A DNA stretch of 64,000 bases from Paenibacillus_D tarimensis_A. GTDB taxonomy: Bacteria; Bacillota; Bacilli; Paenibacillales; Paenibacillaceae. The DNA is taken from positions 5,270,001 through 5,334,000 of the forward strand of contig CP166298.1 in NCBI GenBank assembly GCA_041281825.1. Direction: 5' to 3'. The notes under the pieces are model-generated. The model was not told the DNA's origin and searched no databases. It saw only the letters and a list, made by a program, of their open reading frames with translations. Position numbers and translations under genes: made by a program. This document shows, one piece after another, positions 26,306-34,352 of the stretch (position 1 is the stretch's first letter; each line of letters begins with the position of its first letter).

Positions 26306-26821
26306 CTACTCGAAAATAGCTTTCATAATTTCACTTTTTACAATAAGGCTGCTATTGCTACTTGGGAAATTGGTAAGCAGATAATTTTCTACTCTCTCTA
26401 TTATCGAAGCATCGGATGAGTCAACCAAATTAAAGGAAGTTATAAAATGGTTAATCAGGTCTTCATCAACTGCCTCGATTGGGGCAGGTAAATATTTTTC
26501 ACCATCATTTTGGTATGCTTTCCAGTTAGTAAATGCAATTGCATCTACTACGCAATTCCATACATTCACTTTCTGTTCGTCTTTTTCATATTGCATCTGT
26601 ATCAAAAGGCCTGTTTCATCTCCATTGTCTAAGTACTCATAAATGCTATCCCCTGAAACGTCTTTATTTTCAACCCAATTCCAACAAACTTCCAGAGCTT
26701 CTTTAGCTTCTTGATAACCGTCTGAAGTAGAAATAATATCAATAATCTTACTTGATAATATCAAGAGAAACACTACCTGCGCATCAGAACTTAATTGATT
26801 AATATTGGACAAAATGGTCAT
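26306..26821 (-). CDS. Putative immunity protein (Imm6-like) for the adjacent toxin
   Basis: About 171 residues, mostly helical and acidic, with no signal peptide, so cytoplasmic. Sequence features such as SSDAQVVFLLILSSKIIDII, EALEVCWNWVENKDVSGDSI and YLDNGDETGLL recall the Imm6 immunity family as I remember it. The frame opens further upstream, but ATG at 26821, 7 nt past the toxin stop and directly behind AAGGAGG, is the natural start; a TTG at 26812 has more usual spacing. Position right after a toxin-like gene, co-transcription and AT-rich composition shared with the toxin's C-terminal part support an antidote role. The family name is tentative. Confidence 0.65.
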   Translation of the reverse strand: MTILSNINQLSSDAQVVFLLILSSKIIDIISTSDGYQEAKEALEVCWNWVENKDVSGDSIYEYLDNGDETGLLIQMQYEKDEQKVNVWNCVVDAIAFTNWKAYQNDGEKYLPAPIEAVDEDLINHFITSFNLVDSSDASIIERVENYLLTNFPSSNSSLIVKSEIMKAIFE

Positions 26822-26828
26822 TCCCTCC

Positions 26829-28067
26829 TTAATCAATAATTTTACCATTTTTCAGAGTGAAAGAAAGTTTTCCCGCCGGTTTAACTCCTTCAACAATTTC
26901 GGTTGTCACCTTAATCGTGAGGTTTGGATATTTCAAACTAAGTTGCTTAAATATACCTGGATCTACATTTGGGTTTGAAATACCTTGAATACACGTACTG
27001 CAAACACCTTTTGGATTAGACTGGTGTATATTTAATGTGCCAATTACATCTTCTGATTTTAATCCCTTTTTTTCAACTTGTTCGACAAATTCGTTTATTA
27101 CACCTTCCTCAGCATGTCTAGTAGAGAGAGGATGACTTGATGGTGACTTTATCGGTCTATCCGGCATAGCTGAATCTAAATCCGGTAACCCAGCTTCTTT
27201 CCTTACCTTAGGGGATCCACCAGTAAACGTTGTATCCTCTAATCCTTTAACATCTGTTTTACCAACCGCTACTGTATCCGTCTCAGGAACTCCAAGTTTG
27301 TTTCTATATGCGTCTAAATCAGCTTTGCCTAAATCTATATTACCTTTAGACCCCTCACCGGAATGATTGCCTTCGCCTTCGTGCGGTTTGCCGGAGCGGC
27401 CCTCGTCCCTCGGATTACCGGGACCATCGCCATCGTCGCCGCGGCTCCCGGAACCGCCGCCTTGATCACGCGGCGGTTTGGAGCCGCCTCCCGCGCCGGA
27501 GCTTGCGGGATCGCTGCCGGGAGGACGTTCCGGTGTTTCATCCGGAGAACGCCTTGGGCCGCTGCCGTCGGCTCCATCGTCAGGCCGAGTGCCCCCGGGC
27601 GGCTTGCCACTGCCTCCGATGTCGTCGCCCACTCCGTTCTTAGGGGGAGCGGGCCGCCCCGCTCTGCCGGCATCAGCCAGTCCCCCCAGATCGTCGGTAT
27701 GGCGTGCGCTTCTGCCAAGATCGCCGCCGGCATCCAGAATATCGCCGATTCTGCCCACTCTCCCGATCGCGCCGAACGGAACGAGATTCATTGCCCTTTC
27801 CCAGGCTTCGAGCTCCTCGCCCGTGATCAAATCTTTGCCCGTGATTGCTTCGATGACGCCCTTCACCTGACCGACGATAGGGACAAAATTAAGCCCGATG
27901 CTGAGCAATGTAGCGAATATCCCCAAACCGACGGTAGCGGAGACGGCGGCTCTCTGTGTATTGAAACAATCGCTGAAGCTCCCGCAATTGTCGGCGAATG
28001 CCACGTCCGGAAACCCGAATAATATAAACAATCCGACTGTAATCCATAAAGGGGAATAACGTTTCAT
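26829..28067 (-). CDS. Secreted polymorphic toxin: signal peptide, PT-TG module, disordered linker, deaminase-fold C-terminal domain
   Basis: 412 residues. A signal peptide (about 1-25, ending VAFA) is followed by a hydrophobic segment and a pre-toxin TG module (about 58-100: VPIVGQVKGVIEAITGKDLI, then TGEELEAWERAM). Residues 120-240 are a Gly/Pro/Asp/Arg-rich linker. The C-terminal domain (about 245-412) has the zinc-deaminase signature: HAEEGVINEF at about 318 and NPKGVCSTCIQG with CxxC at about 353-356. It is probably a nucleic-acid or nucleotide deaminase toxin used against competitors. The start overlaps the upstream membrane gene by 4 bp and the immunity gene follows at 7 bp. DNA composition changes sharply near 27355, at the linker end, suggesting a swapped toxin tip. 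The exact deaminase family is unknown. Confidence 0.8.
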   Translation of the reverse strand: MKRYSPLWITVGLFILFGFPDVAFADNCGSFSDCFNTQRAAVSATVGLGIFATLLSIGLNFVPIVGQVKGVIEAITGKDLITGEELEAWERAMNLVPFGAIGRVGRIGDILDAGGDLGRSARHTDDLGGLADAGRAGRPAPPKNGVGDDIGGSGKPPGGTRPDDGADGSGPRRSPDETPERPPGSDPASSGAGGGSKPPRDQGGGSGSRGDDGDGPGNPRDEGRSGKPHEGEGNHSGEGSKGNIDLGKADLDAYRNKLGVPETDTVAVGKTDVKGLEDTTFTGGSPKVRKEAGLPDLDSAMPDRPIKSPSSHPLSTRHAEEGVINEFVEQVEKKGLKSEDVIGTLNIHQSNPKGVCSTCIQGISNPNVDPGIFKQLSLKYPNLTIKVTTEIVEGVKPAGKLSFTLKNGKIID

Positions 28068-29248
28068 TTTGCCTTTTCACCTTCCTTCGTCACTTGGACT
28101 GCAGGAAGCTGCGGAGTCAGCAGAAAAATAATGACCATCGAAAGTGCGGTCATCAGAAGCAGCGGCCGGAATGTATCGGTGGAGCGCATCACGTTTTCCA
28201 GCATTGCCGAAGAAATGATCTTAATCAATGTGAATCCGATTACCAGCCGGATCAGCAGCGGAATTTTATCCATTAGCTTGGGCCAGAACCCGAGAGGAAC
28301 CGGAATTAACTGCTGCCGGACCGCCAGAAGTACAAAAATCAACGCTCCGATCAGGATGGGATCGATCCATGACTTGTATACGCCCGCAATCAGCAACACC
28401 GACCATGACACGGTGACCGCCGTAATAAACCAAGGATTAATCCGGTCTCCGAGCGATTCGACCGGGGGATGATCCCTCAGCTCCTGCTCTAACCGGTCAA
28501 GGGGCTTTCCAACTTCGCCGCGGAACGCCGTCGCCCCCTGCAGCAGCATTCGAATGGCCGCGGTCACCACCGCGACAAAGACGACGACCCACTCATATTG
28601 CTGTAAAGGAGTGACGGCAGCGACCGGAGGACGGGCGGAAACCCAGGTAAATACCGGCCGTATGAGTAAGGGCACGGTTTGCGCCCAGAAATAAACAAGC
28701 ACCCCCGTAAGCAGGACATAAAATGCTGCCGTGACGCTGAATCCGACTTTCAAAGGCAGGAAGGTAAATCTGAGCTGAGCGGACAGCGCTTTGGTTATCA
28801 TAGGGATTTTGACCACTAAAATATACAAAAGGCCGTATTCGATCAGAAGCGGGAGCCTAACCTTGATGACATGCTCGAAGACCCCTTCGTTTCGCCGCCA
28901 TCCGACCTGCGTCCAGCTTGTGTGGTAGAGGAAGAAATCGCCGAAGATAAATCCGATTATAAAAAGCAGGCCGAGATGCGCGCTGCTCATTCCCACAATG
29001 GCCGCAATCATAAGCACCACCAGCGATTCGCTGAAGACGCTGTCGAAACCCGGATGCCACCAACCAATCGCCAGACCCGAGAGCAGCGCAACCACCGGGG
29101 CCCAAGCGGCGGCGGCCGGCCAAGCCGCCAAGTAAAGGCCGTCCAGAAACGTATACGGGAGCTTTTTGGATAACCTGCTCGCACGTATAGGTTGCTGGAC
29201 CCACCAAAATCGAACGAGCATCTCCAATAACGACTTAGGCTGAGACAT
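28064..29248 (-). CDS. Polytopic membrane protein of the toxin operon, unknown function
   Basis: 394 residues with about ten hydrophobic segments (for example VVALLSGLAIGWW, HLGLLFIIGFIFGDFFLYHT, ITAVTVSWSVLLIAGVYKSW, LLLMTALSMVIIFLLTPQLP) and short basic loops. I do not recognise the family. Its end overlaps the toxin start by 4 bp and its start overlaps the previous membrane gene by 14 bp, so all are one transcript. A role in moving or anchoring the toxin at the membrane is possible from context but nothing in the sequence proves it. ATG at 29248 follows AAAGGAG. Confidence 0.75.
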   Translation of the reverse strand: MSQPKSLLEMLVRFWWVQQPIRASRLSKKLPYTFLDGLYLAAWPAAAAWAPVVALLSGLAIGWWHPGFDSVFSESLVVLMIAAIVGMSSAHLGLLFIIGFIFGDFFLYHTSWTQVGWRRNEGVFEHVIKVRLPLLIEYGLLYILVVKIPMITKALSAQLRFTFLPLKVGFSVTAAFYVLLTGVLVYFWAQTVPLLIRPVFTWVSARPPVAAVTPLQQYEWVVVFVAVVTAAIRMLLQGATAFRGEVGKPLDRLEQELRDHPPVESLGDRINPWFITAVTVSWSVLLIAGVYKSWIDPILIGALIFVLLAVRQQLIPVPLGFWPKLMDKIPLLIRLVIGFTLIKIISSAMLENVMRSTDTFRPLLLMTALSMVIIFLLTPQLPAVQVTKEGEKAK

Positions 29249-29798
29249 GGCGCAGCGACTCCTTTCTCAAGATTAGTCTTCTGGCTATATAGCCCAGCAC
29301 AATCCCGTATACGAAATGGCCGACCATGGAAACCGAAAGAAACTCGTCAAGCGCTTTTAAGCCAAGCCACCCCGGATATACGGAAACCATCGCGAGTTCA
29401 AGAATCAACGCCCATACCACGCCGCCCCAGATGCCTTTCCGTCCGAATGCAACCGTATAGGCGATTCCGAAGCCGGTCCCGTTGGCGAGATGGAACAATA
29501 CCCCGAGCACACTAACCCATAATCCCGTCGTATGTTCGCCGACGAGCGCTTTGCCGAATATCCCGAATATATCGAACGGCCAAAACTGAATACCCGTCAC
29601 TCTAATTAAAATGAATCGGGAAAGATCATATAAGCAAGTTGCCAGGAAGCCTGCGATCGTCCCGTAACCGATAAGCCGCCTCATTTCCCCTCGTTTACCC
29701 GCGGGCAGTCTTCGCCAAATTAGGCTCCCGATAGTAATGGCCAGGATCAGGACGCCGATCAACGTATACAGCATGGAAATACCCGAGAAAACAAACAC
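29235..29798 (-). CDS. Small polytopic membrane protein heading the toxin operon; true start probably further upstream
   Basis: At least 187 residues, with about five membrane segments (MLYTLIGVLILAITIGSLIW, HLANGTGFGIAYTVAFG, VGHFVYGIVLGYIARRL). The pattern HLANGTGFG...GGVVWALILE is found in uncharacterised integral membrane proteins. The frame starts with GTG at 29798 without a ribosome binding site. Reading continues upstream as hydrophobic sequence (INRITFVLAALFLSTG) to just after a strong AGGAGGG at 29868-29874, where ATG 29865 is off by one base. One missing A would give MKSINRITF, so a frameshift or sequence error is likely. Function unknown; it shares the transcript with the toxin. 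Confidence 0.7.
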   Translation of the reverse strand: MFVFSGISMLYTLIGVLILAITIGSLIWRRLPAGKRGEMRRLIGYGTIAGFLATCLYDLSRFILIRVTGIQFWPFDIFGIFGKALVGEHTTGLWVSVLGVLFHLANGTGFGIAYTVAFGRKGIWGGVVWALILELAMVSVYPGWLGLKALDEFLSVSMVGHFVYGIVLGYIARRLILRKESLRHVSA

Positions 29799-29876
29799 CA
29801 GCAGTGCAGCCCCTGTTGATAGAAATAAAGCAGCGAGTACAAACGTTATCCGGTTGATGCTTCATTTCCCTCCTAA

Positions 29877-30096
29877 CATAGGGATCTTTGAGTGGAGCTC
29901 AAAGTCTCTCCGATTTCATAGGGATCTTTGAGCGGAGCCAAAGTCTCTCCGATTTCATAGGGATCTTTGAGCGGAGCTCAAAGTCTCTCCGATTTCATAG
30001 GGATCTTTGAGCATGACATAGGGATCTTTGAGCGGAGCTCAATGTCTCTCCGATTTCATAGGGATCTTTGAGCGGAGCTCAGAGTCTCTCCGATTT
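29877..30096 (-). repeat. Array A: six hairpin repeats directly upstream of the toxin operon
   Basis: Six units start at 29877, 29917, 29956, 29996, 30017 and 30057. Five are about 40 bp (CATAGGGATCTTTGAGCGG, then AGCTCAAAGTCTCTCCGATT) and one is a 21-bp head-only unit. Each full unit contains CTTTGAGC/GCTCAAAG, a stem with a 3-nt loop. The array abuts the AGGAGGG at 29868-29874. Sequence-related arrays lie at 37.7, 44.9 and 50.8 kb. The remainder to 30218 is AT-rich and shows nothing else. Confidence 0.9.
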
Positions 30097-30218
30097 TGGT
30101 TGGATTAATTAATACCGTTAATGCTACCATAATATGGTTTACACAGTGTGTCAACATCGCAAAAGAAGCAAAAAAATAGGTACATCGAGATATTATCGAG
30201 TACCTGCAATTCGATTCT

Positions 30219-30818
30219 TCAGCGATTTGATTCCGGTTTGTTCATTAGACCGTAAAACATTACTGTCGTTAATTCTTTCATCAGCTGCCGGTTCTTCACC
30301 CGATCACCCGAAACCTCAATTTTATCGAATGCTTCTTTCAAGATATTTACATACATGAGAATCGTCTCCGTTGAAATATCCGGATTGATATATCCCGCAT
30401 CTCTGCCTGTCTCTATAAAGCGAATCAGCTCGGGAACATAACGATTGTAGATGTCTTCAACGATTCGCTGCATCTCCGGACGGTTAGTCATCATTTCTCT
30501 CAGAAAATCGGGGTTGACCGTGCCCGCAAAATCGGTTGTCTCAAAGATCATCTTTTCGATCTTTTCGGTATACGGCAAATCGCTTCGAATCATCTCCAGT
30601 CTCTTCTCCCAAGCATCCTCCAAAAACGTTGTCAGAACGCTATAGAACAGCTCGTCCTTCGTCCCGAAATAATTATAGATCGTTACCGGAGATACGTTCG
30701 CCTTCTTCGCAATTTCCGCAACACTGACCTTCTCTATGCCATAAGTTGAAAACAACTCCATCGCTGCTCTTCTAATATTTTCTTTCTTATGCTCTGTTCG
30801 CCGTTGATATCCGTCCAC
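30219..30818 (-). CDS. TetR/AcrR-family repressor next to an ABC exporter
   Basis: About 199 residues. The N-terminal helix-turn-helix is clear: ENIRRAAMELFSTYGIEKV, then SVAEIAKKANVSPVTIYNYF, about residues 15-60. The rest is a helical ligand-binding domain. The frame opens with GTG at 30827 inside the GAGGTG sequence; GTG at 30818, 6 nt behind it, is the better start. It is divergent from the ABC genes at 30968 and a 26-bp palindrome lies over the -35 box between them, so it very likely represses the exporter and itself, released by a compound the pump exports. Confidence 0.9.
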   Translation of the reverse strand: MDGYQRRTEHKKENIRRAAMELFSTYGIEKVSVAEIAKKANVSPVTIYNYFGTKDELFYSVLTTFLEDAWEKRLEMIRSDLPYTEKIEKMIFETTDFAGTVNPDFLREMMTNRPEMQRIVEDIYNRYVPELIRFIETGRDAGYINPDISTETILMYVNILKEAFDKIEVSGDRVKNRQLMKELTTVMFYGLMNKPESNR

Positions 30819-30846
30819 GTTTTTCACCTCATGTTGAGTATATCGG

Positions 30847-30888
30847 TTGTTTTGTATAAAAACAATATATTTTATTCAAAACATATTG
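30847..30888. promoter_or_regulatory. Putative TetR operator(s)
   Basis: Arms CAATATATTTT (30863-30873) and AAAACATATTG (30878-30888) form a palindrome with one mismatch and a 4-nt centre, overlapping the -35 box of the ABC promoter. Beside it, TTGTTTT (30847-30853) / AAAACAA (30859-30865) forms a second perfect palindrome. Both lie in the shared divergent region. Confidence 0.6.
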
Positions 30889-30914
30889 ACACCCTTTACA
30901 TCAAGTTCTATATT
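30886..30914 (+). promoter_or_regulatory. SigA-type promoter of the ABC exporter genes
   Basis: TTGACA (30886-30891), 17-bp spacer, TATATT (30909-30914). Transcription would start near 30921, about 47 nt before the ATG at 30968. The -35 overlaps the palindrome at 30863-30888. Confidence 0.75.
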
Positions 30915-30967
30915 ATGAAGTATATGAACAACTATCATTCATTTCATTCATAACGGAGGTGTGCGTC

Positions 30968-31858
30968 ATGACAATAACATTAGATCGATTAACGAAACAA
31001 TTTTCTAATGGAAAAGGAATATTCGATTTGAATCTCGAGATTCGGAAAGGAGAAGTTGTCGGCTACTTGGGGCCAAACGGGGCAGGCAAATCGACGACGA
31101 TCCGCCACCTGATGGGATTTATCAAGCCGTCGCGGGGCAGAGCGATGATTAACGGTTTGGATTGTACGAGGAACAGCGAGGAAATTCAGAAGAATGTCGG
31201 TTATTTACCGGGGGAAATCGCATTTCTGGACGGCATGAACGGCCTGCAGATGCTGGACCTGCTCGGCGATATGCGCGGTATGAGAAACACGGCCAGACGA
31301 AACCAGCTGATCGAACGGTTTCAATTCGACGTCAAAACGCCGATCCGTAAAATGTCCAAAGGTATGAAGCAGAAGGTTGGCATTGTTGCGGCGTTCATGC
31401 ACGACCCGGACGTTCTTATACTGGATGAACCGACATCCGGCCTGGATCCGTTAATGCAGCATCTGTTTATCGAATTGATTTTGGAAGAAAAGCGCCGCGG
31501 CAAGACGATCCTGATGTCCTCGCATCTGTTTGACGAAATCGAGCGCACCTGCGACCGGGTAGCCATCATTAGAGACGGATGTATTGTCACCGTAGAGGAA
31601 GTTCGTCATCTGCAAACAATGCAGCGGAAAACATTTACGATTGTGTTCAAGTCACCCAAAGATGTCGGGACGTTCAAGCGAACCGGCATGCAGCTGCTGC
31701 ATGAAGACGAAATGAGCGTAACGGTCTCCGTCCAAGGGGATTACGGCCGATTGATCGGAGCATTGACCGATTGCGAAGTGGTAAATATCGATATTGAATT
31801 CCAAAAGCTTGAAGATCTCTTTATGCATTTATATGACCGAGAGGCGGCGGCTTTATGA
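30968..31858 (+). CDS. ABC exporter ATP-binding protein
   Basis: 296 residues from ATG 30968, 8 nt after GGAGGTG (the open frame begins at a GTG within that site). Walker A GPNGAGKSTTIRH, signature MSKGMKQKVGIV, Walker B VLILDEPTSGLDPLM and H-loop MSSHLFDEIE. The long C-terminal part is typical of ATPases for ABC-2 drug or antibiotic exporters (CcmA/NatA-like). It overlaps the permease gene by 4 bp (ATGA) and is probably repressed by the divergent TetR protein. The exported compound is unknown. Confidence 0.92.
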   Translation: MTITLDRLTKQFSNGKGIFDLNLEIRKGEVVGYLGPNGAGKSTTIRHLMGFIKPSRGRAMINGLDCTRNSEEIQKNVGYLPGEIAFLDGMNGLQMLDLLGDMRGMRNTARRNQLIERFQFDVKTPIRKMSKGMKQKVGIVAAFMHDPDVLILDEPTSGLDPLMQHLFIELILEEKRRGKTILMSSHLFDEIERTCDRVAIIRDGCIVTVEEVRHLQTMQRKTFTIVFKSPKDVGTFKRTGMQLLHEDEMSVTVSVQGDYGRLIGALTDCEVVNIDIEFQKLEDLFMHLYDREAAAL

Positions 31859-32646
31859 ATCGTTCTTTGTTTTTCTCGACGTACAAAAGAAGCTTGCGGA
31901 TGTTCGCTATTTTTACAGTTTTGCTTGCTTTGTATTTGCTATCCATCATTACAATGTTCTCCGGCGAGGATAACGATCCGTTTGCGATGCTGCCCGACGC
32001 CATGAGAGAGGCCTTCGGCATCGAAGCGGCTGCGGGAGGTCTGACCTTTTTTCTGGCCACCGGATTTTACGGAATAACGTTTGTCCTGTTTATGATGATT
32101 TATTGCGTTATCGTTGCCAATCAATTCATCTCTCAGCTAGTCGACCGGGGCTCCATGGCCTACTTGTTATCCACCCCGGTATCCAGGAAGAAAGTTGCAT
32201 TAACGCAAGCTTCGGTCCTTATCGTTCATCTGTTTCTCATGACCCTCTTCACCACCCTTATCGGGCTGCTTATGAGTCCGGTGCTGCTCGATGACGCGCC
32301 GCTTGATGTACCGGCCTTTATCCGAATCAACATCGCCGGATTTCTGCTGTTTCTCGTCATGAGCGGGTATTCGTTCCTGCTTTCCTGCCTATGTAATGAC
32401 AGCAAACAGACTTTAGCGGCTTCGGGACTGGTAACGGTACTGTTTTACGGGATCCATATCGTCTCCAATATGAGTGACAATTGGGAATGGCTGCGTAATT
32501 TCACGATTCTAAGCGCGTTTCAGCCCGCGGGGATCGCTGCCGGGACATTCGAAATGCTTCCGGCCGCATTGACGCTCGGGGCAACAGGGGTTGTCTTGTA
32601 CGGCCTTGCGGTCTGGATTTTCTCGCGAAGGGATCTTCCATTGTAA
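31855..32646 (+). CDS. ABC-2 type exporter permease
   Basis: 263 residues with six membrane segments (for example MFAIFTVLLALYLLSIITMF, ITFVLFMMIYCVIVANQFIS, AGFLLFLVMSGYSFLLSCLC). The segment VDRGSMAYLLSTPVSRKKVA is the typical cytoplasmic loop of ABC-2 permeases, where the ATPase docks. Translationally coupled to the ATPase gene by a 4-bp overlap. Probably exports a toxic or signalling compound sensed by the TetR protein. Confidence 0.88.
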   Translation: MNRSLFFSTYKRSLRMFAIFTVLLALYLLSIITMFSGEDNDPFAMLPDAMREAFGIEAAAGGLTFFLATGFYGITFVLFMMIYCVIVANQFISQLVDRGSMAYLLSTPVSRKKVALTQASVLIVHLFLMTLFTTLIGLLMSPVLLDDAPLDVPAFIRINIAGFLLFLVMSGYSFLLSCLCNDSKQTLAASGLVTVLFYGIHIVSNMSDNWEWLRNFTILSAFQPAGIAAGTFEMLPAALTLGATGVVLYGLAVWIFSRRDLPL

Positions 32647-32651
32647 TCGTA

Positions 32652-32695
32652 AACAGAGAAAGCCCCGGTCAGTAAGCCGGGACTTTCTCTGTTTT
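32652..32695. terminator. Bidirectional terminator between the ABC exporter and the HxlR gene
   Basis: Arms AACAGAGAAAGCCCCGG (32652-32668) and CCGGGACTTTCTCTGTT (32677-32693) pair with one mismatch, followed by TTTT on the plus strand. The convergent HxlR gene stops at 32694, so its last codons read into the stem. Confidence 0.85.
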
Positions 32696-33029
32696 ATTCG
32701 CCTTCTTCTTGAGCGGAGATCGTAATCCATTCGGATGACCATTTGCCGATTTCCTGAAAGATCGGGGCTAGCGCCCTGCCTTTATCGGTTAACGAATATT
32801 CGATCCGTACGGGGGTTTCCGGAAATACCTCCCTGTTCACAATTCCTTCCGCTTCTAATTCCTTCAGCCGCTCGGAGAGCACTTTTCCGCTTAAATTATG
32901 AAGCGATTGTTCGATATGAACAAACCGCTGCGGTCCGGAAAGCAGCTGAAATACGATCAAGGCGGTCCAGCGTTTGCTTAATATTTCAATCGCCTTTTCA
33001 AATCTCGGGCATAATTGCTCTTGACTCAT
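32694..33029 (-). CDS. HxlR-family transcription regulator
   Basis: 111 residues, the usual size. Motifs of the family: CPRFEKAIEILSKRWTALIV at the start (one N-terminal cysteine, the possible redox or electrophile sensor), the winged helix QSLHNLSGKVLSERLKELEA and the wing REVFPETPVRIEYSLTDKG. HxlR proteins respond to aldehydes, quinones or disulfide stress in bacilli. It stands alone with no divergent partner closer than the CDGSH gene, which is transcribed in the same direction upstream but ends with its own terminator. Target unknown. Confidence 0.9.
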   Translation of the reverse strand: MSQEQLCPRFEKAIEILSKRWTALIVFQLLSGPQRFVHIEQSLHNLSGKVLSERLKELEAEGIVNREVFPETPVRIEYSLTDKGRALAPIFQEIGKWSSEWITISAQEEGE

Positions 33030-33170
33030 CTGGCATCACCTCTAATCTCTGTTACAAACATTATACCCTAGTATTCCGCCAAAGAACAATGTTACCCCGG
33101 GTTAATTAATTACTTAGTAGCCGTTATTTATTATTATATATTAACTTACATTTATTTATTCTAACACAAC

Positions 33171-33195
33171 AAAAAACCGGCAATATAATTGCCGG
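33171..33195 (-). terminator. Intrinsic terminator of the CDGSH gene
   Basis: CCGGCAAT/ATTGCCGG (33177-33195, 3-nt loop ATA) followed on the minus strand by TTTTTT (33176-33171), 26 bp after the stop codon. Confidence 0.88.
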
Positions 33196-33220
33196 CCAAA
33201 CCTATTACAAGCTGTGATGA

Positions 33221-33415
33221 TCAAGCCCGTACTTCGCTTTCGAACTTTCCGCTATGCGATCCGTCACAAAAAGGTTTATTGGCAGACAGCCCGCACCGGC
33301 ATAGAAACGTCGCCGCTTTCGTCTGAATCCGGTTGCCGGCGCCGTCGACCAGTTCAATCCCTCCGTTCACGGCTAAAGGTCCATTATCCTTGACAGTAAC
33401 TTTTACTTCCGACAT
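33221..33415 (-). CDS. CDGSH-type [2Fe-2S] protein
   Basis: 64 residues. The iron-sulfur ligand motif is complete: FLCRCGLSANKPFCDGSHSG (C-x-C ... C-x2-GS-H, three Cys and one His). The short N-terminal strand region VKVTVKDNGPLAVNGGIELV is typical of small bacterial CDGSH proteins (COG3369). It probably carries a redox-active [2Fe-2S] cluster in the cytoplasm; its partner is unknown. The ATG at 33415 has AGGAGGTGAACC upstream. Monocistronic, with its own terminator. Confidence 0.92.
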   Translation of the reverse strand: MSEVKVTVKDNGPLAVNGGIELVDGAGNRIQTKAATFLCRCGLSANKPFCDGSHSGKFESEVRA

Positions 33416-33524
33416 TTCGGTTCACCTCCTGCTTCTATTTTTACCCGAATTTCCCGGTTTCAACGGGGCTTTCCGGATAAAATCGTATTACTCCTCTGCG
33501 TGTGAACCCGAATTTCCTTCCGAT

Positions 33525-34322
33525 TTATCCCTGCAAATACATGGACTTTAAAGGCAGCATCGCATCTTCCGGCACATAATACTTGAACTTGTTGTCGCTG
33601 ATCGCGCCAAGCAACTGACGGCGGACGGGATCGGCATCCTTCAGCAGACGCTCGGACGCAATATGGTAATCAATCGGCCGCATCCAGAGCGGGCTGTACC
33701 CGATAAACAGCTGCCTTCTCGTCAATTCCGACCGGTTTGGCGATCCCGCGTGCCATAGATTCTGAGCAAAGATGAATACATCGCCCGGCTTCCCGCAAAT
33801 TTGCACTTCCCCCTCGAGCGCCTGCCCTACATCCCTATGATTCGGATTATACGGATGCTTGTGGCTGCCGGGGATCACTTTCGTATTGCCGCGGTTCGGC
33901 TCCGACATATCGCTCAGAATGTAACAGGCCTTCACATAGTAGGTCGCCGCCATCCCGTTGATTTTCGGAAATTGCGGATGGGGGCCGTCCTGGTGCCAGT
34001 CGATGAAGCTGTTCGTCTGCGTCTTCATATCAGTAGGGTTTGGCTTCCGTACGGTCAAATGAGAGATGTGCAGCTGAATATTCGGCCCCAGCAGATTGAC
34101 GATTACAGGCAGGATCGTCGGCTCGTCAATAAGCGCCAAAAACTCCGCATGCCGCTCCACGCTGTTGTAAATATTGTAAGCCAAACCGTCCTCTTCCTGA
34201 GCCAGCACTTCATCAATCGCCTTGTTCAGCCGTTCCACCCGCTCCTGCGTCAACACATCCCGTATAATTAAATAACCATCCTCTTCAAAAGCTTGCTTCA
34301 ACATCGAAATGTCCTTTTGCAT
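33525..34322 (-). CDS. PhyH-type Fe(II)/2-oxoglutarate dioxygenase
   Basis: 265 residues. The phytanoyl-CoA dioxygenase family shows in FEEDGYLIIRDVLTQERVER, the iron ligands H-x-D in SFIDWHQDGPHPQF and the distal H in FAQNLWHAGSPNRS, with the 2-oxoglutarate arginine in RRQLFIGYSP. It is the last gene of the YesNM/Lpl-type transport locus, 30 bp after the binding-protein gene, so it probably acts on the imported compound or a derivative. The substrate is unknown. All expected metal ligands are present, so it should be active. Confidence 0.88.
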   Translation of the reverse strand: MQKDISMLKQAFEEDGYLIIRDVLTQERVERLNKAIDEVLAQEEDGLAYNIYNSVERHAEFLALIDEPTILPVIVNLLGPNIQLHISHLTVRKPNPTDMKTQTNSFIDWHQDGPHPQFPKINGMAATYYVKACYILSDMSEPNRGNTKVIPGSHKHPYNPNHRDVGQALEGEVQICGKPGDVFIFAQNLWHAGSPNRSELTRRQLFIGYSPLWMRPIDYHIASERLLKDADPVRRQLLGAISDNKFKYYVPEDAMLPLKSMYLQG

Positions 34323-34352
34323 ACTCCTCTCCTCACCCTCCCTTTTCCGAGC

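Noticed and set aside
27363..28022. Plus-strand open frame of about 220 codons opposite the toxin linker
   Set aside because: It is a by-product of the GC-rich linker on the minus strand; the translation is low-complexity and has no known domain.
26829..28067. Toxin as an LXG or WXG100-type (type VII secreted) protein
   Set aside because: The N terminus is a classical signal peptide followed by a hydrophobic segment and PT-TG module. No LXG or WXG helical hairpin is present and no ESX-type genes are nearby.
29877..30096. Regular 40-bp repeats as a possible CRISPR array
   Set aside because: Units are directly adjacent with no unique spacers, vary in length (40, 39 and 21 bp), and have relatives at three other loci beside ribosome binding sites. 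No cas genes are present.
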